Positions 1 through 5,640 of a DNA stretch of 64,000 bases are shown piece after piece. A program made the translations under genes and the position numbers. The stretch is taken from positions 7,295,001 through 7,359,000 of the forward strand of contig NZ_CP134053.1 of NCBI RefSeq assembly GCF_031583065.1, read 5' to 3'. The notes below the pieces were generated by a model, which did no database searches, had not been told where the DNA came from, and was given only the letters and a program-made list of their open reading frames with translations. The stretch comes from Streptomyces sp. CGMCC 4.7035. Lineage in GTDB: Bacteria; Actinomycetota; Actinomycetes; Streptomycetales; Streptomycetaceae. The first letter of the stretch is position 1; each line of letters begins with the position of its first letter.

Positions 1-335
1 GGTACGGCACGGTTCGCCACTGGTTGGTGGACGTGCGTGGGATGACCCTACGTGGCGAGATCCTCTACCCCTTCCCTGTCTCTGGGCCTGCCCGCTCTGC
101 GGGGGACGGCACCTGGTACACGGTCTCCAAGGACTCGAGGTCCGTGCATCTGTGGCAGTTGGCCGAAGAGAACTGACCGATGACGCAGCGCGGCCCGCCA
201 GTGGGGTGCGACCCTGCGGCACCGATAACGCGCAGGGGCACGGCCCACGCTGCCGAGGAGCGTCAACGTGCGAAACAGCGCCACCCCATGTGTTCCCACC
301 CTGCGACTGGATGCCCGGTCGCGGACCGCCTCGCC
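1..335. repeat. Duplicated block A, copy 1
   Basis: This stretch is nearly identical to 4742-5077. Only a handful of substitutions are visible, for example gact cgagg here against gact cgacg there. It carries the 3' part of an unidentified gene and about 155 bp downstream. At 331-335 it joins block B directly through the five bases TCGCC, whereas in the other copy the two blocks are separated by 173 bp that contain two hairpin terminators. Confidence 0.9.
3..176 (+). pseudogene. 3' fragment of an unidentified gene (cut by window edge)
   Basis: An open frame enters from the left edge and ends at TGA 174-176. The 57 residues contain RHWLVDVRGMTLRGEILYP and end HLWQLAEEN. They match the C-terminus of the protein encoded at 4477-4917 almost exactly (V/A and R/T changes). 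I do not recognise the family. The start lies outside the window, so it may be intact or merely a duplicated tail; the rearranged surroundings favour a tail. Confidence 0.5.
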
Positions 336-820
336 TGGCCCATCACCAACAGCGTTCCCCCAGGCCAGCTGCTGTGCCAGTCCGAGGGAACGCGCCGTCA
401 CCTGATCAGGAAACAGGTGTTGCCGACTTCGTCGAAACCCTGACTGCTGATGTGCTGACAGCCAGAGATTTCAAAAGTCGATCCCAAGGCTTCGCGGAAT
501 ATTGCGAATCCATTCCTGTAGGGCAGGATCAGCCGAAGCTGCCACCCTTTCAAGGATTTCAACGAATTCCTGACGCTCGGAAGGATCCATCTGGTCGAGC
601 TCGAAGCCCACACTCTCCAGGGCATTCAGTGCCGAATGTGAATCCATTCCGAACTTGACCGCATCCTCAAGGATTGCCACAACCGAAAGAAGCGCCTTCA
701 GGAGACAGTCTGCCACCACGACTCCCCCACTCCCTACTCTGGTCACAATTCCCATTACTTCCAGAAGCTTGTTGGCCTGATCGACCTTCTTCTGAGAGGG
801 CAACTCGTAGACCACCCTTA
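331..820. repeat. Duplicated block B, copy 1
   Basis: This block matches 5251-5741 over about 490 bp with a few percent mismatches and small indels. On the minus strand it holds the last ~25 codons of an Rhs toxin, the immunity gene, and the immunity gene's downstream flank. At about 812 the match ends and an integrase remnant begins. The hairpin that follows the immunity gene in the other copy (5276-5307) is degraded here. Confidence 0.9.
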
Positions 821-854
821 AAGAACTGCTCGGCCACGCCAACATCGGCATCAC
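471..854 (-). pseudogene. Rhs toxin tail fused in frame to immunity protein
   Basis: The frame reads a toxin C-terminal remnant (YELPSQKKVDQANKLLE, then GIVTRVGSGG) straight into the immunity protein VVADCLLKALLSVVAILEDA and onward to SLGIDF. In the intact locus at 5389-5743 the toxin stops with TGA and the immunity gene starts 3 nt later at GTG. Here that TGA is GGA, and a 9-nt deletion lies just before it, so the stop is lost and the two are fused. The immunity part differs from the active copy at only two residues (V for A, F for S at the end). The nominal ATG at 854 lies in foreign sequence. The original GTG start near 719 is still present, so immunity protein could still be made. Confidence 0.75.
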
Positions 855-979
855 CGCCCAGGTCTACGCCCACGTCCCGCCTGCGCCTCCAACACGATGC
901 CATCAACCAACTCACCGACGTCCTCCGAGACGGCGACAATCCCAAAGACCCGCCGACGACCACAGTCCCACCCGACTGA
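814..979 (+). pseudogene. C-terminal remnant of a tyrosine-family integrase, frameshifted
   Basis: Reading from 814 gives TLKELLGHANIGITAQVYAHV, the classic box II of phage-type tyrosine recombinases, with the catalytic His in LLGHANI and the nucleophilic Tyr in VYAHV. The frame breaks right after YAHV. Skipping one C in the run at about 877-880 restores RLRLQHDAINQLTDVLRDGD and a tail ending VPPD at TGA 977-979. Everything upstream of LKELLGH is gone, replaced by block B. This is a dead fragment of an integrase from a former integrative element. Confidence 0.8.
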
Positions 980-1036
980 CCACGCCGCGCAAAGACGCCG
1001 GAGTTGCCGTCAAACGCCCTTAGACGCAGTCTGAAA

Positions 1037-1174
1037 TCAGTACGGCTCTTCTTGCCACTCGATACACGTGGGCCGAATACCGCCGGAGAACACGAACTCC
1101 TTCACGACCTGACGAACCAGATCGATGGGAATCTCTGGCGATTCCAAAATGCCAAATCGTACGCCCAAGCTCAT
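1037..1174 (-). CDS. Truncated Imm1-type immunity module (45 aa)
   Basis: The short frame starts at ATG 1174, overlapping the stop of the preceding degraded frame (ATGA). It encodes about 45 residues whose C-terminal ~33 (EIPIDLVRQVVKEFVFSGG, then PTCIEWQEEPY) match the C-terminus of the complete Imm1-like protein at 3873-4301 (EIPIELVRQAVKEFLSSGG, then PTCIEWQKEEF). The first ~12 residues are unrelated. It is probably a relic of an exchanged immunity gene. It could still be translated, but it lacks most of the domain. Confidence 0.55.
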   Translation of the reverse strand: MSLGVRFGILESPEIPIDLVRQVVKEFVFSGGIRPTCIEWQEEPY

Positions 1175-1465
1175 TCGCCCTCATCTCCACTCATGAAGAT
1201 CATTTTGTCGGGGTCGAAACGCGCAGGCCGGGGTGCCTTCAGCTGCCAGACACCGCCTTCTTTCCACAGAAGTGGCGAAGTCGCAGAGTATTGGCGCTGC
1301 TCTGATCCGGCAGCCAGGCAAGGCAGTCAGGCATCGCTTTACCCGGCTCTCTACTGCCGAACCATTGCTCGGCAACGTCTGCGATCGCTACATCTCCGAT
1401 GTGCACAAACCCTCCGTCGACCTATCCGAATATTTCCGCATCCTGACCAAGGGCACTGCTTTCAT
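1171..1465 (-). pseudogene. Degraded unidentified gene, two frameshifts
   Basis: An ATG at 1465 follows the stop of the upstream immunity gene with no gap. The frame ends after 25 codons, but neighbouring frames continue a plausible protein: GFVHIGDVAIADVAEQWFGS and CLAWLPDQSSANT in one frame, then LLWKEGGVWQLKAPRPARFD to MSGDEGE and TGA at 1173-1171 in another. Two frameshifts are therefore needed to join them. I do not recognise the family. Its position in a run of immunity genes suggests another immunity gene, but that is inference only. Confidence 0.4.
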
Positions 1466-1705
1466 TCACCAGCCCAGCAGCCTGGGCAATTCATCGATGT
1501 ACGGTGCATAGTCTGGCTCTTCCTCGGCAATGCGGCTGAGTACTCGCCTGAACTCCTGACGCTCCGCTTCGTTCATCGAGTTCAGGTCCGATGCGATGTT
1601 CTCAAGCCCTTGAGAAGCAACATCGCGATCGATCTCATCGGTCGATGAATGATCGAGCAACATAATGGCAGAGAGCACTGCCCTTGCAAGGTGGTTTTCA
1701 ATCAC
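1466..1705 (-). CDS. Small helical immunity protein, divergent paralogue of the Rhs immunity protein
   Basis: This GTG-started frame of 79 residues aligns along its C-terminal half with the Rhs partner immunity protein at 5389-5637: DLNSMNEAERQEFRRVLSRI here against ELDQMDPSERQEFAEILERV there, and IDELPRLLGW against IRNIPRSLGID. Length and predicted all-helical character are the same. The start overlaps by one base the stop of a toxin-tail remnant (TAGTG), which copies the layout of the active locus. The likely role is cytoplasmic neutralisation of a related toxin. It looks intact and may act as an orphan immunity gene. Confidence 0.65.
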   Translation of the reverse strand: MIENHLARAVLSAIMLLDHSSTDEIDRDVASQGLENIASDLNSMNEAERQEFRRVLSRIAEEEPDYAPYIDELPRLLGW

Positions 1706-1755
1706 TAATGTGCCTGCCTTGTGACGATGGTCGTAATACCCCAGCTAAGCGTTGT
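1705..1755 (-). pseudogene. Last codons of a second Rhs toxin tail
   Basis: Immediately upstream of the paralogous immunity gene the frame reads SWGITTIVTRQAH and then TAG. This lines up with SWGVTGIATRVGSW and TGA at the end of the full Rhs protein. Only about 15 codons are recognisable; further upstream (1756-1960) I see no continuing similarity and no gene. The relic shows that this immunity gene also arrived as part of a toxin-immunity cassette. Confidence 0.55.
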
Positions 1756-1960
1756 CCCGTAACTGATCTTCGACTGCAGCAGGTGGCCCCCTGCACTGGG
1801 GAGCTCCGAGCCGTGCGGCCGAGAGTGGGATGTGTAGGCGGGCGGCACCAAGCATGCGTGGACGCCGTCGCCCTTGACGTGGCAGTCGCGCGGGAACTTA
1901 GGCTTGGGTCGCGCTGCTGGGCACTTACTGGCTGGACTGCTGCTCGTGAAGGAGCGAGCC

Positions 1961-2944
1961 TCAGCTGTTCTGGATGCGCCGGGCCGCGGCCACGAGTTCG
2001 GCCGGCAGCGCGGGACCAGCACACGCGTGATCAATCAGCAGGTCCCGGTACGAGTCGTCCGGCAGATTCGGCGCCAGTTCGATGAGTTCGCTCAGATCGG
2101 CACGCGAGCCGGTCAGCCGGGCACGGTAGGCGGCCCCGGCCGCGCGAAGTGAGAGCTCAGCCGGCTCATACCTCATCCCCTGATCGATCAGCCGGACCGC
2201 GGAGGTGAAGTCGCCCTGCTCAGCACGTACATCGGCCAGGTCGAGATAGAGCGACCAGTTGGCCGGGTCCAGGGCAAGAGCGCGCTCGAACGCCGCCACG
2301 GTCTGCTGAGGATCACCCAGCTTGCGCCATGTGCCCGCTCGCACAACTTCCGTCAGCATGATTCGCTCAACGGAGTCCGCCTGGTCGCAGAGGGCAAACG
2401 ACGCATCGGTGAGACCGCATGCCCGCAGCAAGATCGCCATCTTGGCCAACGCCTCCGGCAACGGCTGGCGGGCAGAGATCACGTCGATAGCATCGAACCA
2501 GGGCCGAAATCGATCCCGCATGGCTTCGGTGTCCAGATCACGGCCATAGTCCATCGTCCGCATTGCGGCCTCGGCCAGCGCATCGGCACTCACCACACCG
2601 AGAAATCGTTCATCGCTGAACCAGGGGGCTTTGGCCCAGGCGATGTCGGGTCGCACGCCCGTCACCGATCCGATCGCCAGCGCCGCGCCGTCCATGTCGT
2701 CCTTAAGGAAGCTGATGTACGACTGCGCCAGTACCGTGCTCAAGGAGTCGGCACCCTGAACGACCTCGGCCAGCTCCGACGGCTTGTCCCTCCACAACTC
2801 GGCAAGGACCGCATAGGGCTCGGGGTTCTCAGGTGCGGAGGCGATGGCACCCGCCAGATAGTGCACGGCTGCTGATGGGCTGCCCCCGCAGTGCGCCATC
2901 ACCCGCGCGAGACCTACTCCAGCTGCTACCGCCCGATTCGACAT
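1961..2944 (-). CDS. Tetratricopeptide-repeat protein, function unknown
   Basis: The protein has 327 residues from ATG 2944 (MSNRAVAAGVGLARV). The frame is open further upstream, but this start avoids the foreign-looking leader and leaves the IS remnant outside. Helical repeats are visible, the clearest TPR motif being PQQTVAAFERALALDPANWSL followed by LADVRAEQGDFTSAVRLIDQG near residues 245-300. There is no signal peptide or membrane segment, so it is probably a cytoplasmic scaffold. It sits between toxin-cassette debris and a broken transposase, and nothing nearby defines its partner. Confidence 0.6.
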   Translation of the reverse strand: MSNRAVAAGVGLARVMAHCGGSPSAAVHYLAGAIASAPENPEPYAVLAELWRDKPSELAEVVQGADSLSTVLAQSYISFLKDDMDGAALAIGSVTGVRPDIAWAKAPWFSDERFLGVVSADALAEAAMRTMDYGRDLDTEAMRDRFRPWFDAIDVISARQPLPEALAKMAILLRACGLTDASFALCDQADSVERIMLTEVVRAGTWRKLGDPQQTVAAFERALALDPANWSLYLDLADVRAEQGDFTSAVRLIDQGMRYEPAELSLRAAGAAYRARLTGSRADLSELIELAPNLPDDSYRDLLIDHACAGPALPAELVAAARRIQNS

Positions 2945-2988
2945 CGTCCGACGATATCCCTGGTCCGGCCTCTGTCGGCCATCCCCCC

Positions 2989-3787
2989 ATGGTTCGCACA
3001 CAATGCCATGATCTTGTTGTGGCAGGAGTGATTGCGGCGTCGGAACCGTCCTGGACAGCCCCATTCACCGGGCTGAGCCCGCGGCAATTCCGCAAGCTGA
3101 TCACCGCGCTGCGGCGTAAGGGCGCGGACCCGGTCCGCAAAGGCCGGCCCTGGGGGCTGCAGTTGGAGGATCGAGTTCTGTTGGTCGCCGCGTACTGGCG
3201 CACGAACCTGACACCGCGACAGCTCGCCCCGCTGTTCGGGATCTCATAGTCCGCGGCCGGTCGCATCATCGGGCATCTCGGTCCCCTGCTCGCGCTCTGG
3301 CCGCGCAAGCGGTTCCGCAAGGACACGGTGCTCATTGTGGACGGCACCCTGGTGCCCACCCGCGACCACACGGTCGCCGAGCAGTCCAAGAATTACCGGT
3401 ACTCCACCAACCACCAGGTCGTCATCAACGCCGACAGCCGTCTGGTCGTCGTGGTCGGCCGGCCGCCGCCCGGTAACCGCGCCGACTGCAAGACATGGGA
3501 GGAATCCGGGGTTAAGGCCGCCGTCGGCCGCACCATAACCATCGCGGACGGCGGCTACCCAGGCACCGGCCTCGTGATGCCACCACCGGCGCCGCAAGGG
3601 CGAGGAACTCCCGGACTGGAAGCAGGCACACAACAAGTCCCATAAGCAGGTCCGTGCCCGAATCGAGCACGCCTTCGCCCGCACGAAGACCTGGAAGATC
3701 CTGCGCGACTGCCGCCTCAAGGGTGAAGGCGTACACCACGCCATGCGCGGCATCGCCCACCTGCACAACCTAGCCGTCGCCGGATAG
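2989..3787 (+). mobile_element. IS5-family-type transposase, inactivated (nonsense plus frameshift)
   Basis: The first frame (from ATG 2989) encodes an HTH-like N-terminus (GLSPRQFRKLITALRRKG, then LAPLFGIS) and stops at TAG 3247-3249. Without a break the same frame continues SAAGRIIGHLGPLLALWPRK and the DDE region: IVDGTLVPTRD, then TIADGGYPGTG. It shifts frame near 3590 into RRKGEELPDWKQAHNKSHK, and the C-terminal region with the third acidic residue reads RARIEHAFARTKTWKILRD, ending LAVAG and TAG 3785-3787. All parts of a ~265-residue DDE transposase are present but it cannot be made. I could not define terminal inverted repeats. Confidence 0.8.
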
Positions 3788-3872
3788 ACGAGGGTGCCGC
3801 ACGGCGACCGACCTGGCCCATGCCCATTCGAAGACCAGTTGCGGGACAAGTCTTAACCACTTCTATTTGACC

Positions 3873-4301
3873 TTAAAACTCTTCCTTTTGCCATTCGATG
3901 CAAGTTGGAATCTGGCCGCCGCTGCTGAGAAACTCCTTCACCGCCTGACGGACAAGCTCGATGGGAATTTCCGAGCCCGGCATGAACTCCCGCACATGCC
4001 CAAGGAGCACATATTCGCCTATTCCGCGATCCATCGAGCCTTTCGATACGTAACCGTCATCGGCCGCGAGGGTCAGTGCACCCATCTGGGCGACCCTATC
4101 GACCCCAACCGCCAACTCGTGATCTCGATATCCCGATGGCATCGTTGGGCGATCAAGCGAATAGACCACGGCGCAATTACGATCATGTTGCCCATTCAGC
4201 AAGGCATCGATGAACGAATCCACGTCATCCGCACTGACGAGCAGAGCGGGAGTTTTGGTGTGCTCGGGCTGAAACTGCACCTCGAGCCCCTTGATCGTCA
4301 T
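3873..4301 (-). CDS. Imm1-family immunity protein
   Basis: The product is 142 residues from ATG 4301, preceded by a good GGAGG site. Its C-terminal SEIPIELVRQAVKEFLSSGG and PTCIEWQ resemble the Imm1 family, which usually accompanies secreted deaminase toxins. The start codon overlaps (ATGA) the stop of a deaminase-toxin remnant, as in a toxin-immunity operon. It appears intact, so the cell may keep immunity to a toxin it no longer encodes. A shortened copy of its C-terminus lies at 1037-1174. Family assignment is by motif memory. Confidence 0.7.
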   Translation of the reverse strand: MTIKGLEVQFQPEHTKTPALLVSADDVDSFIDALLNGQHDRNCAVVYSLDRPTMPSGYRDHELAVGVDRVAQMGALTLAADDGYVSKGSMDRGIGEYVLLGHVREFMPGSEIPIELVRQAVKEFLSSGGQIPTCIEWQKEEF

Positions 4302-4486
4302 CCAATACCTCCGAAAAGATGACTCGTCATATCGCCCGTGTCTTTGTCACGCCAGTGTACCCTCAGCGTCTTGCCACCCAACAGCGACTCCAAGGTGTTC
4401 GAGCAAGAAAGGGCAGGTGCCGCTTTGACGCATGATCCTTCTTCATTATTGATCACCACTTCGGCGTGCAGAATGGGTGTCGGAAC
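4298..4486 (-). pseudogene. C-terminal remnant of a DddA/SCP1.201-like deaminase toxin
   Basis: In the frame that ends at TGA 4300-4298, the sequence reads TPILHAEVVINNEEGSCVKA, then SCSNTLESLLGGKTLRVHWR and an end at FGGIG. The HAE (4468-4460), the VVINN strand, the two Cys and the TLRVHW strand are hallmarks of the DddA-like cytidine-deaminase toxin family. The helix normally between HAE and VVINN appears deleted, and an in-frame TAA at 4489-4487 closes the frame upstream. The stop overlaps the ATG of the Imm1 gene. It is a displaced toxin tip with its immunity gene, and is itself non-functional. Confidence 0.65.
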
Positions 4487-4917
4487 TTAAGCGCCTTGCG
4501 GGGCTTGGGATCGACATCGCTCAGATGGCCGATGCGGCGATCGACTTGCTGTCTCAGCTCTATTTCGGAGGCCGAAGAATGCAAGGAAGCCCCGCCGGAA
4601 AACAAATCCAGCGGGGCCCTTCTTTGCTATTTGACGGTCCGACCGACCCGGACCGTCGAAGAGTTGGGAGTCCCCCATACGGCGCGCCTGACCGCTCAGG
4701 CGCAGCCTGGCAACCTCAGCGTCAAGACGGCCAAAGCAACGAGTACGCGAGGGTTCGCCACTGGTTGGCGGATGTGCGTGGGATGACCCTACGTGGCGAG
4801 ATCCTCTACCCCTTCCCTGTCTCTGGGCCTGCCCGCTCTGCGGGGGACGGCACCTGGTACACGGTCTCCAAGGACTCGACGTCCGTGCATCTGTGGCAGT
4901 TGGCCGAAGAGAACTGA
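4477..4917 (+). CDS. Unidentified protein, 146 aa; possibly a chimera
   Basis: The GTG-started frame encodes a helical N-terminus (SELKRLAGLGIDIAQMADAA, then IDLLSQL), a polar middle, and a C-terminal ~57 residues (RHWLADVRGMTLRGEILYP to HLWQLAEEN) nearly identical to the fragment at the window start. A strong stem-loop at 4589-4617 lies inside the frame, which argues that the 5' part and the 3' part were originally separate. I do not recognise either half. Treat it as a possible fusion made when cassettes were rearranged. Confidence 0.4.
   Translation: MSELKRLAGLGIDIAQMADAAIDLLSQLYFGGRRMQGSPAGKQIQRGPSLLFDGPTDPDRRRVGSPPYGAPDRSGAAWQPQRQDGQSNEYARVRHWLADVRGMTLRGEILYPFPVSGPARSAGDGTWYTVSKDSTSVHLWQLAEEN
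4589..4626. terminator. Stem-loop terminator
   Basis: GCCCCGC (4589-4595) pairs with GCGGGGC (4611-4617), followed by CCTTCTTTG on the plus strand. On the minus strand the stem is followed by TTCCTT, so it could act in either direction. It lies inside the frame 4477-4917, which weakens that gene call. Confidence 0.55.
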
Positions 4918-5077
4918 CCCGACGACGCAGCGCGGCCCGCCAGTGGGGTGCGACCCTGCGGCACCGATAACGCGCAGGGGCACGGCCCACGCTGCCGAGG
5001 AGCGTCAACGTGCGAAACAGCGCCACCCCATCTGTTCCCACCCTGCGACTGGATGCCCGGTCGCGGACCGCCTCGCC
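4742..5077. repeat. Duplicated block A, copy 2
   Basis: Near-identical to 1-335. Here the block ends at CTCGCC before unique sequence with two terminator hairpins, and block B begins only at 5251. Confidence 0.9.
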
Positions 5078-5168
5078 GGGGTGGTCATGAACGACAAACG
5101 GCCCACCGGCGTCATCCGAACCTGTCTGCCGGTTCGACCCAAGAGACCGCAGTGCCGTAGTAAAGCCG

Positions 5169-5200
5169 AGCGGCCCAGCCGAACATTCGGCTGGGCCGCT
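5169..5200. terminator. Long hairpin terminator
   Basis: A near-perfect stem of about 14 bp (AGCGGCCCAGCCGAA with its complement ending at 5200) encloses a short CATT loop. It lies in the 173-bp segment missing from the left copy of the duplication. No clear T-run follows, as is common in Streptomyces. Confidence 0.6.
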
Positions 5201-5236
5201 GACTGAATCCCACATCTCTCAAGAGTGAGGAGCAAA

Positions 5237-5251
5237 AACCCCTGAGGGGTT
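5237..5251. terminator. Small hairpin AACCCCTGAGGGGTT
   Basis: A perfect 7-bp stem with a one-base loop, flanked by A-rich sequence. The shape is that of a compact intrinsic terminator, usable on either strand. Confidence 0.5.
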
Positions 5252-5275
5252 CGCCTGGCCCCTCACCAACAGCGT

Positions 5276-5307
5276 CCCCCAGGCCAGCTGCTGTGCCCGC
5301 CTGGGGG
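5276..5307 (-). terminator. Terminator after the Rhs immunity gene
   Basis: CCCCCAGGC (5276-5284) pairs with GCCTGGGGG (5299-5307) around a 14-nt loop, about 80 bp beyond the immunity stop codon. The other copy of the block has lost the pairing. Confidence 0.5.
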
Positions 5308-5388
5308 ACGTGCCGTCACCTGATCAGGGAACAGGTGTTGCCGACTTCGTCGAAGCCCTGACTGCCGATGCGCTGACAGCCAGAGATT

Positions 5389-5637
5389 TCAAGAGTCGAT
5401 CCCAAGGCTTCGCGGAATATTGCGAATCCATTCCTGTAGGGCAGGATCAGCCGAAGCTGCAACCCTTTCAAGAATTTCAGCGAATTCCTGACGCTCGGAA
5501 GGATCCATCTGGTCGAGCTCGAAGCCCACACTCTCCAGGGCATTCAGTGCCGAATGTGAATCCATTCCGAACTTGACCGCATCCTCAAGGATTGCCACAA
5601 CCGAAAGGAGTGCCTTCAGGAGACAGTCTGCCACCAC
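5389..5637 (-). CDS. Immunity protein for the Rhs toxin
   Basis: The product is 82 residues from GTG 5637, only 3 nt after the Rhs stop, so translation is probably coupled. It is helical and acidic, with no signal peptide: VVADCLLKALLSVVAILEDA, then ELDQMDPSERQEFAEILERV, ending RNIPRSLGIDS. The expected job is to bind and block the toxin tip in the cytoplasm and protect the producer and its kin. I do not know a named family for it. A copy (two residues different) is at 471-719 and a divergent paralogue at 1466-1705, so it belongs to a locally amplified family. Confidence 0.75.
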   Translation of the reverse strand: MVADCLLKALLSVVAILEDAVKFGMDSHSALNALESVGFELDQMDPSERQEFAEILERVAASADPALQEWIRNIPRSLGIDS

Positions 5638-5640
5638 GGC

